A DNA stretch of 64,000 nt from Flavobacteriaceae bacterium (GTDB taxonomy: Bacteria; Bacteroidota; Bacteroidia; Flavobacteriales; Flavobacteriaceae): NCBI GenBank assembly GCA_017857815.1, contig JAFMCL010000001.1, forward strand, positions 1-64,000, given 5' to 3'. Below, in pieces: positions 1 through 8,607 of the stretch. How positions within the stretch are numbered: the stretch's first letter is position 1; each line of letters opens with the position of its first letter. Made by a program: the position numbers and the translations under genes. The notes beneath the pieces were generated by a model. That model had not been told where the DNA came from. It was given only the letters and a program-made list of their open reading frames with translations, and ran no database searches.

Positions 1-50
1 TTTATTTATTATTAATCCATAAACCTCTCAAATAAAGTAAATTGGAGGGG

Positions 51-746
51 TTATTTTTTTTTAGGTAGTAAAAAAGGTGGTTTTTTTTCTTTCCATTTTA
101 GGTATAAGGAATCGATATTATAGTCTAAAGCTTTCGGTTGCTTCTCGAGGGAGCCGTCAGAGAAATCACGTTGTAATATATCTTCTATCAAATAATCCTC
201 ATATACTGTTTCTGGATCATAGGTGCTTTTCAGGGAAAGCTTAAAAAGTGAAGCTGTAGTTTGATAGATAAATGCGCGCCAGCCATTTCTTAGTTCCTTG
301 ACTAACTGATGGGTGGAATACCCCGTTTGTCGATGTACTAGCTTTATTAAAATTCTCCCTTGAGATCGGGATAACTTTTTGAGTTCTTCTTCAAACTCAT
401 CATATACAAAGCTTTCCATTCTCTTAATATAGACCTTTCTCTTTCTTTTGGATTTGATTGTTTGAAGCCGTTCGGAAAGCACGTTCATTCTTTCGGCAGC
501 GAGTTTTGCGTAAGGATAAACCTTTCGGGTGCGCCGCCTCAGTAGGACGTATCGTTTTGCTTCGTCATAGTTGTCGAAACGAAGGGGTTGAAAGACGATG
601 ACCTCTTTTAGATCTATCTCGGATCTAACAATTGTATCTCCCTCGATTACAAAAAAATCTGGATAGCTGTTTTCTAAACCCTCATTCTCTTGAGAAACGG
701 CTTTTGAAAAAATTATTAGAAAAGCTATAAAAAGGAGTTTTTTCAT
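51..746 (-). CDS. DUF4294 domain-containing secreted protein
   Basis: A 231-residue protein with an N-terminal signal-like stretch (MKKLLFIAF then a hydrophobic run ending near residue 18), followed by a basic, helix-rich body. The block around RRRTRKVYPYAKLAAER and the segment HRQTGYSTHQLVKELRNGW match my memory of DUF4294, a Bacteroidota family of unknown function. I chose the ATG at 746, which places the signal peptide at the very N-terminus; a TTG nine bases upstream would add only three residues. It faces the M42 peptidase gene across a short divergent gap. The signal peptide suggests a periplasmic or envelope location. No enzymatic motif is visible. Confidence 0.8.
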   Translation of the reverse strand: MKKLLFIAFLIIFSKAVSQENEGLENSYPDFFVIEGDTIVRSEIDLKEVIVFQPLRFDNYDEAKRYVLLRRRTRKVYPYAKLAAERMNVLSERLQTIKSKRKRKVYIKRMESFVYDEFEEELKKLSRSQGRILIKLVHRQTGYSTHQLVKELRNGWRAFIYQTTASLFKLSLKSTYDPETVYEDYLIEDILQRDFSDGSLEKQPKALDYNIDSLYLKWKEKKPPFLLPKKK

Positions 747-837
747 ATGTAACAAAGTTATAAATAAATACGTTGATTATAATTTTCAATTGAGGAGTTA
801 TTGCTATTTTAGCTATCATTTTAGAAATTAAATACCT

Positions 838-1917
838 ATGAAAATTCTTAATAAAAAATCGATGTCTTTTTTGGAGCAATATTTAAATAATGCCGCTCCT
901 ACTGGCTATGAATGGGAAGGACAAAAGATATGGATGGACTATCTTAAACCTTATGTGGATACTTTTATCACGGACACCTATGGAACAGCGGTGGGTGTGA
1001 TCAATCCTGACGCCAAGTTTAAAGTTGTTATCGAAGGGCATTCGGATGAAATTTCTTGGTATGTAAATTATATTACGGACAAAGGTTTGATTTATGTCAT
1101 AAGAAATGGTGGTAGTGATCACCAAATCGCTCCCTCTAAGTGGGTTAATATTCACACCAAAAAAGGAGTCGTAAAAGGTGTTTTTGGATGGCCTGCCATT
1201 CACACGCGAAAAGCAGCAAAAGAAGAAACACCAAAAATTGATAATATTTTTATTGATATTGGCGCTGAGAGCAAGGAAGAAGTTGAAAAAATGGACGTTC
1301 ATGTGGGATGCGTCATTACTTACCCAGATACTTTTCAGGTTATTAATAAGAATAAATTTATCTGTCGTGCTATTGACAACCGTGCGGGTGGTTTTATGAT
1401 TGCCGAAGTGGCGCGTTTGCTTCATGAAAACAACATTAAACTTCCTTTTGGCTTGTACATTACCAATTCTGTTCAAGAAGAAGTGGGATTGCGAGGGGCT
1501 GAAATGATCACCAATACCATCAAACCCAATGTGGCGATTGTTACTGACGTTTGTCACGACACCACCACGCCGATGATTAACCAAAAAGAGCAAGGGTTTA
1601 TTGAAATGGGGAAGGGCCCTGTTGTTTCCTATGCGCCTGCAGTGCAGAACAAGTTAAGAGAGAAAATTTTGGATACTGCCATAGCGAAAGAAATTCCTTT
1701 TCAACGTTTGGCTTCTTCGCGATATACTGGAACGGATACGGATGCTTTCGCTTACAGTAATGGTGGCGTAGCCTCTGCCCTGATTTCTTTGCCCTTACGA
1801 TACATGCACACCACTGTTGAGATGGTACATAAAGACGATGTGGAAAATGTGATCCGGATGATTTATGAAACTTTACTCGAAATTAAACCGGAGGAGAGTT
1901 TTAGTTATTTTGACTAA
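838..1917 (+). CDS. M42 family metallopeptidase (glutamyl aminopeptidase/deblocking type)
   Basis: A 359-residue cytoplasmic aminopeptidase of family M42, a two-metal enzyme that trims N-terminal residues from short peptides. The expected landmarks are all present in order: GHSDE with metal ligand H68, AIDNRAGG with bridging D180, QEEVGLRGA with catalytic and ligand glutamates E214/E215, TDVCHD with D237, and YMHTTVE with H324. Length is normal and no signal peptide is seen. The ATG at 838 was chosen; an alternative at MSFLEQYL (residue 9) matches the usual family start about as well. No operon partner lies downstream. Confidence 0.92.
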   Translation: MKILNKKSMSFLEQYLNNAAPTGYEWEGQKIWMDYLKPYVDTFITDTYGTAVGVINPDAKFKVVIEGHSDEISWYVNYITDKGLIYVIRNGGSDHQIAPSKWVNIHTKKGVVKGVFGWPAIHTRKAAKEETPKIDNIFIDIGAESKEEVEKMDVHVGCVITYPDTFQVINKNKFICRAIDNRAGGFMIAEVARLLHENNIKLPFGLYITNSVQEEVGLRGAEMITNTIKPNVAIVTDVCHDTTTPMINQKEQGFIEMGKGPVVSYAPAVQNKLREKILDTAIAKEIPFQRLASSRYTGTDTDAFAYSNGGVASALISLPLRYMHTTVEMVHKDDVENVIRMIYETLLEIKPEESFSYFD

Positions 1918-2205
1918 CAGGAGACTTCGCAATAAGCCCCGCTTCAGTTAAAATTTTATATACTATAGCTATTCAAAGCACTTCTGAGCGATTTTTTTCT
2001 ATTGAAAAGCTTAATAGCGTTGATTGATTTTTTTTTTAATTGTGCGACCCGAGGAAACTTTAAATGTGCTTAAACTTGCATTGGCTATTATATCTTAGGG
2101 CAACGTCTTCGCTTTCCAACATTAACACTCCAAATATAACTCCTCTCAAAGCTAAATAACCTTTTCGATTAACTAAAACCCTAATTATCCCTTCTGATTC
2201 AGATA
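1918..2205. other. Intergenic region between convergent genes, no supported gene
   Basis: This 288-base gap lies between the 3' ends of the M42 peptidase and the aldehyde dehydrogenase. It is AT-rich with short T runs. An open frame on the minus strand overlaps the dehydrogenase end and runs into the gap, but it has no recognisable motif. I see no convincing terminator hairpin and no RNA gene. Confidence 0.5.
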
Positions 2206-3576
2206 TTAAGATAGCATTCTTAAATGGTATGCTTTCGGCTGAACAAATGCTCGAATGCCTTGCGAAGATAGGGTGCTTCCTAAACCAGAATTCTTTCTTC
2301 CAGACCAAGGCACTTTTGGACTAACCCTGTCGCAACAATTCCAGTAGACGGTTCCAGAATTCATATTGTCTAAAATACGGATTGCCCTTTCTTCGTTGTT
2401 TGAGAAAACTGCCGATGTTAATCCATATTCTGTATCTAACATAAGCGTGGTAGCTTCCTCATCAGAACTTACTTTTTGTAACCCAATGATAGGCCCAAAT
2501 GATTCGTCTATCATAACTTTCATGTCATGATTACAATTTGCCAAAACTGTAGGTTCAAAATAATAACCTTCACCATCGATTGTACTTCCTCCTGTTAATA
2601 ATGTAGCCCCTTTAACAACAGCGTCTTCAACTTGATCTTTTAAGACTCCTAATTGTTGCGCTCTTGTAAGCGAACCAATAAAAGTGGACAAATCGTTGGG
2701 ATCTCCTATTTTATAGGATTTCACTTCTTCTGTAAAAGCTTCCACAAATTCATCATAAATTCTTTCAGCAATATAAATTCGCTCTATAGCACAGCAACTT
2801 TGTCCGTTATTATAAAAAGCGCCTTCGGCTGCATTGATGGCCGCTTGTTTAACATCAACAACATCTTCAGTAACGTACAAGGGGTCTTTACCTCCTAACT
2901 CCAATTGAACAGGTACCATTTTAGGTGCAACTGTTTGATATATGTGTGATCCTGTTTTATGCGAACCCGTAAAGAAATAACCATCTACCTCAGCTTCTAA
3001 AATATGTTGCCCTAAACTTCCATCACCAATTACACATTGAAAAACATCTTCAGGAATACCTGCTAGGTGTAAGTACGTCTCAAACTGCTTTCCTGTTAAT
3101 GTGGCAAATTCTGATGGTTTATACAACACCGAATTTCCAGCAACTAAGGCATATAAAAACACATTGTAACCAACATTATAAGGAAAGTTCCAAGCAGAAA
3201 TATTGGCGATAACTCCAAGTGGTTCATATTTTATATGCTCTAGCGTTGCACCTTCGTCAACCAATACTTCTGGTTCCAACCATTTTTCGGCATATTGTGA
3301 TAAGTGATCTATTCTATTTTGTGCTCCTAGAATTTCGTTTAGTGATTGTTGTAATGGCTTGCCTGTTTCTGATGTCAAAATTTGAGCTAGTACAAATTTG
3401 TTTTCTTGGATTAATTTTCCAAACTTTTTGATACAATTTAATCTATTATTTATCGTTACTTTTTTCCAACTTTTTTGTCCTTTCCGCAGGTTTTCTAACT
3501 TAGAATTTAGAGTTTGCTTAGTGTCTGATTTTATAGTTGAAAAAACTACTCCAGTAGCAGGATTGATAATATCCAT
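2206..3576 (-). CDS. NAD(P)-dependent aldehyde dehydrogenase (PuuC-like role in amine operon)
   Basis: A 456-residue aldehyde dehydrogenase. Visible motifs are NISAWNFP (coenzyme cleft), KPSEFA, FTGSHKTG (Rossmann turn), LELGGKDP with the general-base glutamate and GQSCCAIER with the catalytic cysteine. ESFGPIIG and the C-terminal SGRKNSGLG are also typical. It resembles the succinate-semialdehyde dehydrogenase branch. It is the last gene of a five-gene operon, 5 bases after the amidotransferase-like hydrolase. In that context it most likely oxidises a gamma-glutamyl aminoaldehyde to the acid, which would be gamma-glutamylglycine if the substrate is ethanolamine. The family is clear; the substrate is inferred from neighbours. 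Confidence 0.88.
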   Translation of the reverse strand: MDIINPATGVVFSTIKSDTKQTLNSKLENLRKGQKSWKKVTINNRLNCIKKFGKLIQENKFVLAQILTSETGKPLQQSLNEILGAQNRIDHLSQYAEKWLEPEVLVDEGATLEHIKYEPLGVIANISAWNFPYNVGYNVFLYALVAGNSVLYKPSEFATLTGKQFETYLHLAGIPEDVFQCVIGDGSLGQHILEAEVDGYFFTGSHKTGSHIYQTVAPKMVPVQLELGGKDPLYVTEDVVDVKQAAINAAEGAFYNNGQSCCAIERIYIAERIYDEFVEAFTEEVKSYKIGDPNDLSTFIGSLTRAQQLGVLKDQVEDAVVKGATLLTGGSTIDGEGYYFEPTVLANCNHDMKVMIDESFGPIIGLQKVSSDEEATTLMLDTEYGLTSAVFSNNEERAIRILDNMNSGTVYWNCCDRVSPKVPWSGRKNSGLGSTLSSQGIRAFVQPKAYHLRMLS

Positions 3577-3581
3577 ATTCT

Positions 3582-4322
3582 TTATTTAAAATGTTTTAAA
3601 AATGCATCAAAAAGCAAATCCGCGTCCACTAATTCGCTTTTGATTGTATGAAAAAATTCTGGATGCCACTGCACTCCAAATATTTTTCCTGCAGGTTCTT
3701 TAATGAATCCAAAGGCTTCTATTAAACCATCATCAGAAAATGCATATACTTCTAAATTTTCCCCTAAATCTTTCACCGCCTGATGATGCACAGTATTTAC
3801 ACAAGGATCTTTTTCATTAACATATAATTGATCTAAAAATCCCCCTTTAGTAAAAACAATAGGATGTTTTATGCTATCGTATAACAAAGCAGATCGATGG
3901 TCATTTACACCTTCTTTTTGTGTCAATGTATCTTGGTATAATGTCCCTCCAAAGTATACGTTCATTAATTGAAACCCTCTACATATACCCATAATAGGCT
4001 TTGAGTTTTTTACTGCATAATCCAAAATTTTTAACTCAAAAGCATCTCTATATGCATCTCCTTTCCATTTTCCAATGGGCTTTTCTCCATAAGTTTCTGG
4101 AGCAAGATCTACACCACCTTGAAGGACAAAACCATCCATTTCACTCAAAATATCATTCAATAATTTTTCATCCTTAATATCTGGAATCAAAACAGGCAGA
4201 ACTCCTTTTCGAGTCACATAATTAGCCATATCATTTTCAACATAACTCAATGATTTTGCCCCAAAAACATTTCTGTTTATATCGGGATACATAAAACATG
4301 ATGATATTCCTAACTTGATCAT
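3582..4322 (-). CDS. Class I glutamine amidotransferase-like hydrolase, PuuD type (peptidase C26)
   Basis: A 246-residue protein of the peptidase C26/class I amidotransferase fold, close to gamma-glutamyl-GABA hydrolase PuuD. It shows DGFVLQGGVD, the nucleophile elbow GICRG with catalytic cysteine, the HHQAV segment and the WHPEF motif carrying the catalytic His and Glu. There is no synthase partner domain, so it acts as a stand-alone hydrolase cleaving a gamma-glutamyl amide. It lies 9 bases after the iron alcohol dehydrogenase and 5 bases before the aldehyde dehydrogenase. In the proposed route it releases glutamate from the oxidised gamma-glutamyl intermediate. The family call is firm, the exact substrate inferred. 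Confidence 0.88.
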   Translation of the reverse strand: MIKLGISSCFMYPDINRNVFGAKSLSYVENDMANYVTRKGVLPVLIPDIKDEKLLNDILSEMDGFVLQGGVDLAPETYGEKPIGKWKGDAYRDAFELKILDYAVKNSKPIMGICRGFQLMNVYFGGTLYQDTLTQKEGVNDHRSALLYDSIKHPIVFTKGGFLDQLYVNEKDPCVNTVHHQAVKDLGENLEVYAFSDDGLIEAFGFIKEPAGKIFGVQWHPEFFHTIKSELVDADLLFDAFLKHFK

Positions 4323-4331
4323 TTTCTATAA

Positions 4332-5483
4332 TTATAATGCTTTTCTATATATCGCCTCAAATTCAGCTTTGGTTACTGGTTTAGGGTTAGAAGGATGACA
4401 AAAATCTTCTATCGCCAATTGTGATAGTGTATCAATATGAGATTCTTCAACACCAACATCTCTAAGTCTAGTAGGTAATCCTAATTCATTATTTAACTCA
4501 AATAAATATGGAATTACTTTTGCTGCAGAATTTGACCCAAGACCTAATGCTACTCCCATTTTATCAAACCTGTTTTCAAATCCTCTGTAATTAAATTCCA
4601 TCCCATAAGGTAAATTAATAGCATTGGCTAATCCGTGATGCGTATCTAATAAACTAGACATTGGGTGTGCTAAACTATGAACTATCCCAAGTCCCTTTTG
4701 AAAAGCCACCGCTCCCATTAATGAAGCCAATAACATTTTAGTCCTTGACTTAACATCTGGTTTAGTAGTTGCTGTTACTAAAGAATCAGAAATGAGTGAA
4801 ATGCCTTCTAGAGCAATACCATCACACATCGGGTGAAATCCTTTTGCTAAATAAGCCTCCATATTATGTGTAAGCGCATCCATACCCGTAGCTGCTGTAA
4901 TAAAACTAGGCAACTCCAAAGTAAGCAATGGATCAGCAAAAACGATTCTAGCTAACAGTTTTGGCGAAAAAAGAATACGTTTCTTTTTTGTATTATCTTC
5001 CGAGATAATGGCACTTCTACCCACTTCACTCCCTGTGCCTGAAGTTGTAGGGACTGTAATAAAATGAGGCACATCCTCGGTAACATATTTGTCTCCGCCA
5101 ATTAAATCATCATAATCAAATAAATCTCTTTTATGATTTACTCTCAAAACGATAGCTCTAGCGACATCAATTGCCACGCCTCCACCAATACCAATTATGC
5201 AATCTCTTTTCGTTTCATGATACCTATCTCCTCCATGCAACACATCAGATTTAATCGGATTTTTATGCATTTCTTTATAAATCTCTGAGTTTAATCCTTG
5301 TTGCTCTAAATCCTTTTGAATCTCTTTAAAAAATTTAAGTTCTGCTACATTAGGGTCGGTCACCAATAAAGGACTTGATAGATTATTATTTTTTAAATAG
5401 GATCCTAACTCTTTGATTACTCCAGCACCAAATCTTATGGGTGTTGGAAAATTAAAACTATAAACTTCTTTAATATCTAACAT
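4332..5483 (-). CDS. Iron-containing alcohol dehydrogenase
   Basis: A 383-residue group III (Fe-dependent) alcohol dehydrogenase. The N-terminal half carries the nucleotide-binding GIGGGVAIDVA, and VPTTSGTGSEV follows. The metal site is visible as TGMDALTHNMEAY (D and H region), HSLAHPMSS and THHGLANAI (further His ligands). It sits 11 bases after the gamma-glutamyl ligase gene. In the classical putrescine Puu pathway this position is filled by the FAD oxidase PuuB. An alcohol dehydrogenase fits an alcohol intermediate such as gamma-glutamylethanolamide, which is the main reason to propose an amino-alcohol substrate. Substrate is inference. Confidence 0.9.
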   Translation of the reverse strand: MLDIKEVYSFNFPTPIRFGAGVIKELGSYLKNNNLSSPLLVTDPNVAELKFFKEIQKDLEQQGLNSEIYKEMHKNPIKSDVLHGGDRYHETKRDCIIGIGGGVAIDVARAIVLRVNHKRDLFDYDDLIGGDKYVTEDVPHFITVPTTSGTGSEVGRSAIISEDNTKKKRILFSPKLLARIVFADPLLTLELPSFITAATGMDALTHNMEAYLAKGFHPMCDGIALEGISLISDSLVTATTKPDVKSRTKMLLASLMGAVAFQKGLGIVHSLAHPMSSLLDTHHGLANAINLPYGMEFNYRGFENRFDKMGVALGLGSNSAAKVIPYLFELNNELGLPTRLRDVGVEESHIDTLSQLAIEDFCHPSNPKPVTKAEFEAIYRKAL

Positions 5484-5494
5484 TTAAATACGTA

Positions 5495-6853
5495 TTATAA
5501 TATTTCAAAATATCTTTTTGTTTCCCAATCCGTAACTTCTTTAGAAAATTCTCTCCATTCCCATTCCCTAGTTTTGGTGAAATGATCTACAAAATCATCT
5601 CCAAATAATTCTTTGGCTATTTTAGATTGCTTCATTTTTTGGGAAGATTCCCATAAGTTCTTAGGTAATGCCCCATTACTATAATCTTCGTACCCATTCC
5701 CTTTAGTTGCTGGAGTTTCTAATTTCAACCCTTTCTTAATTCCATATAGCCCACTTGCTAAAGCTGCCGCCATAGCTAGGTAGGAATTGGTATCTGACCC
5801 AACAACTCTATGCTCAATTCTAGTTGACTGCTTTCCAGTTGTCAAAACCCTTAAAGCCGTAGTTCTATTGTCTATGCCCCAAGTTAAGTTGGTAGGGGCC
5901 CAAGCTCCTTCAACCAATCGTTTGTAACTGTTAATTGTTGGAGCAAACATGGGTAGAATCTCTGGTAAACAAATTAATTGTCCTGCTATATAGCTCTTCA
6001 TAATATCACTTATTTCATGCGCTTGATTACTGTCATAAAATAAGTTTTTCATCTTCTCCATATCCCACAAACTTTGGTGTATGTGTCCACTACAACCCGG
6101 CAAACTACTAATTTGTTTAGCCATAAAACTTGGAATAATACCATGTTTAAATCCTATTTGTTTTGCAGCAAGCTTGAAAAGTGCTGCTCGATCTGCAGCT
6201 TCCAAAATATCGCTGTACTCTATGGATGCTTCGGTAACACCAGGACCTGTTTCGGTATGTAATCCTTCTAGTGGAATATTGAAATCTTTCATTAAATCAA
6301 ATAAATCAGAGAAGTATGCATCATTCTCTCCCATTTTTAATAATGAGTATCCAAACATTCCTGATGTAATTGGATTTAAATTTTGAAAATTCTTTTCATA
6401 CAAAGATGTAGAAGATTCTCTATAATTAAACCATTCAAATTCTTGGGAAAATAAAGGCTTAAAGTTCATGTCTTCTGCCACTTTAATTACTTTTTTAAGC
6501 AACGTTCTGGGGCACACATAACTTTTATCATTAGCGGCGGTATCAAAATCTGCTATAAAAAAAGGAATGTCGTCTTCCCAAGGAATTGTCCTAATTGTGG
6601 AAGGGTCAATTTTAGCTTCCAAATCTCCATATCCAGTATGCCAACCTGTAACTTTTACATTGTCATAACATGCATCATTCATGTCCCATCCAAACACGAC
6701 TTGACAAAATCCAAACTCGGACTCTAATGCTGAAATAAACTTATTTTTGGACATAAATTTCCCACGTGCTACACCATCAATATCGATAATTGCCACTTTA
6801 ATTTTTTCATGCTTTTGTCCTTTTAATAGCGCTATGATTTCTTTTTTATTCAT
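5495..6853 (-). CDS. Glutamine synthetase-family gamma-glutamyl-amine/ethanolamide ligase
   Basis: A 452-residue member of the glutamine synthetase superfamily. It has the metal-binding SQEFEWF, HTETGPGVTEASIEY, the SGHIHQSL active-site histidine motif, NSYKRLVEGAWAPTN (ATP/phosphate loop) and RIEHRVVGSDTNSY. These are the PuuA/GlnA4-type variants rather than the motifs of a housekeeping enzyme, and a separate type II synthetase begins at 63828. Expected reaction: ATP-dependent coupling of glutamate to an amine. GlnA4 of Streptomyces coelicolor is a characterised gamma-glutamylethanolamide synthetase. The gene lies 5 bases after an ethanolamine-permease-like gene, so ethanolamine is the favoured substrate; polyamines remain possible. 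Confidence 0.87.
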   Translation of the reverse strand: MNKKEIIALLKGQKHEKIKVAIIDIDGVARGKFMSKNKFISALESEFGFCQVVFGWDMNDACYDNVKVTGWHTGYGDLEAKIDPSTIRTIPWEDDIPFFIADFDTAANDKSYVCPRTLLKKVIKVAEDMNFKPLFSQEFEWFNYRESSTSLYEKNFQNLNPITSGMFGYSLLKMGENDAYFSDLFDLMKDFNIPLEGLHTETGPGVTEASIEYSDILEAADRAALFKLAAKQIGFKHGIIPSFMAKQISSLPGCSGHIHQSLWDMEKMKNLFYDSNQAHEISDIMKSYIAGQLICLPEILPMFAPTINSYKRLVEGAWAPTNLTWGIDNRTTALRVLTTGKQSTRIEHRVVGSDTNSYLAMAAALASGLYGIKKGLKLETPATKGNGYEDYSNGALPKNLWESSQKMKQSKIAKELFGDDFVDHFTKTREWEWREFSKEVTDWETKRYFEIL

Positions 6854-6858
6854 AATAT

Positions 6859-8175
6859 TTAAGGTGTCATTTTATTATTTAAAAAAAATAAAAAGTATAG
6901 ATAGGTCAGCCCTACTAGTGCGAAAAATACAGTTGCAATAACTGGATTGTAATAACTCATCGCTATCAAAGCAACCGATGCAATGATAAGAGCTGTTATT
7001 GGAAAGAGCGGATACATAGGAGCCTTAAAAGGCCTTTTCATTTCTGGTTCATTTTTTTTTAATTGTAAGTAAGCAACCATAGAAACGATATATAATAATA
7101 ATGCTCCAAAGCAAGCCATTGTAATTATTTCGGCTGTTTTTCCTGTAAACAAGGCAACGATACCAACTAGCATATTAACTATTAGTGCATTTGCAGGTGT
7201 TTTAAATTTACTGTGAATATTCCCTAGATATTTGGGAGCATACCCAACTCTACCAAATTCCATAATAGCTCTTCCTCCAGCTAAAATAATTCCATGAAAA
7301 GAGGCTATTAGACCTAGCAATCCTATTCCAATTAATAATTTATATAGCACATGTGAACTGTCTACAATTTGTCCTAAGGCCAATGGTAGTGGCGAGTCTG
7401 AAGCTACATCGCTCCCCTCTGGGTAAACCACCGCTTCCCAACCGCCTACCCCTACTGCAGCAGTGTAGGTTAGAACACATAGTATTACTAATGTTGTTAT
7501 GGCGGACCCAAACCCGATTAAAATACTTCGCTGTGGATTTATTGCTTCCTCGGCTACATTAGCGACGCCTTCGATGGCTAAAAAGAACCATATGGCAAAA
7601 GGAATTGCAGCAAAAATACCTGAAATACCATTTGGCATTGGGTTTATTTGTAGATTACTGTACTCGAATTCTGGTAAAGCTACACCTGCAAAGATCAATA
7701 ATTCTATAACCGCAAAAATGGTAATTACCAATTCAAAAGTTGCGGCAATCTTAACACCTAAAATATTTATTAGGGTAAAAATTAAATAGGCTCCAATAGC
7801 AAAAACAAGCAATGGAACTGATGGGTATAATAAATTTAAATATGCTCCAATCGCAGCAGAAATAGCTGGTGGTGCAAATACAAATTCAATATTCTGTGCA
7901 ATTCCTGCAATAAACCCAAAATGCTTTCCCAAACCTCGATTTGCATACTCAAATGCACCGCCTGCTTTGGGTATCGCACAAGCCATTTCGGTATAGCTAA
8001 ATGTGAAAGTAACATACATAATAATGATGAAAAAGGTTGCAATTGCCAACCCATAAGTCCCACCTTCTGCTAAGCCTAAATTCCATCCGAAATACATTCC
8101 AGAAATTACATATCCTACACCAAGTCCCCATAACATAAGTGGACTTAGTACTTTAGTCAGCTCCGTTTTACTCAT
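6859..8175 (-). CDS. APC-family permease, ethanolamine permease-like
   Basis: A 438-residue integral membrane protein of the amino acid-polyamine-organocation superfamily with about 12 hydrophobic helices. The N-terminal block LGVGYVISGMYFGWNLGL and the middle block AIPFAIWFFLAIEG followed by NVAEEA strongly resemble the ethanolamine permease subfamily as I remember it, more than PuuP or general amino acid permeases. It is the first gene of the five-gene amine operon and probably imports the substrate across the inner membrane. The permease subfamily is the best clue to ethanolamine. Confidence is high for APC and moderate for ethanolamine specificity. Confidence 0.85.
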   Translation of the reverse strand: MSKTELTKVLSPLMLWGLGVGYVISGMYFGWNLGLAEGGTYGLAIATFFIIIMYVTFTFSYTEMACAIPKAGGAFEYANRGLGKHFGFIAGIAQNIEFVFAPPAISAAIGAYLNLLYPSVPLLVFAIGAYLIFTLINILGVKIAATFELVITIFAVIELLIFAGVALPEFEYSNLQINPMPNGISGIFAAIPFAIWFFLAIEGVANVAEEAINPQRSILIGFGSAITTLVILCVLTYTAAVGVGGWEAVVYPEGSDVASDSPLPLALGQIVDSSHVLYKLLIGIGLLGLIASFHGIILAGGRAIMEFGRVGYAPKYLGNIHSKFKTPANALIVNMLVGIVALFTGKTAEIITMACFGALLLYIVSMVAYLQLKKNEPEMKRPFKAPMYPLFPITALIIASVALIAMSYYNPVIATVFFALVGLTYLYFLFFLNNKMTP

Positions 8176-8230
8176 ATTTGATTAATTTTAACACGAATAG
8201 ATTTTAACATTCATCTTGGGTATAATACTA

Positions 8231-8485
8231 TTATAATTCACAACCATTTAATTCTTCAAATTTCCACTTTCCATCTGATGGCCATTTCCAAACTGTATGA
8301 AATGCACTCGTAACAATATTTTTAAAACCAATTTGATCGGTTGTTGAGTAAATATAATTACCATAAATATATCTTAAATCATTCGATAAAGCTAAATCTG
8401 TAAAGTCAGGTTTTCAACATTCAATAAAACCAGCGGTTCTCATTCTTAGATTTTCAAAATTCTTAAAGTACAAGCCCTCAGCTAT
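8231..8485 (-). pseudogene. Relic of an NTF2-like (SnoaL/DUF4440-type) protein
   Basis: On the minus strand this gap reads as protein-like sequence with an in-frame TGA at 8414-8416 and a further stop at 8486-8488. The piece before the TGA includes KNFENLRMRTAGFIEC. The piece after it includes KPDFTDLAL, YIYGNYIYST and the end segment AFHTVWKWPSDGKWKF. The pattern HTVWK followed by DGKWKF resembles the C-terminal strands of SnoaL/DUF4440 proteins, where a Trp is common at the position of the TGA. There is no intact N-terminus or start. The relic lies just upstream of the amine operon, so the operon promoter must lie within or very near it. Confidence 0.5.
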
Positions 8486-8607
8486 TCATGGTATTATAAA
8501 CAAAAAAACGGTTAGGAAATGAATGGCCGAAGGCAGTTCAGTTCACAAAAATATGATTTGGGTTTGTGACTAATTATAAGGTATTAAAAAAATAGAAATT
8601 AATATTC

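Noticed and set aside
883-1593. Long open frame (236 codons) antisense to the M42 peptidase gene
   Set aside because: The plus-strand frame carries every M42 motif; the antisense translation is His/Asn/Phe-rich with no recognisable domain and is a shadow of the real gene.
2060-2308. Minus-strand open frame running from the aldehyde dehydrogenase end into the intergenic gap
   Set aside because: It overlaps the dehydrogenase C-terminus out of frame, has no recognisable motif, and has no good start context.
2206-8175. Classical Eut pathway or bacterial microcompartment
   Set aside because: No EutB/EutC, shell proteins or EutE/EutG arrangement are present; the genes instead match a gamma-glutamylation route.
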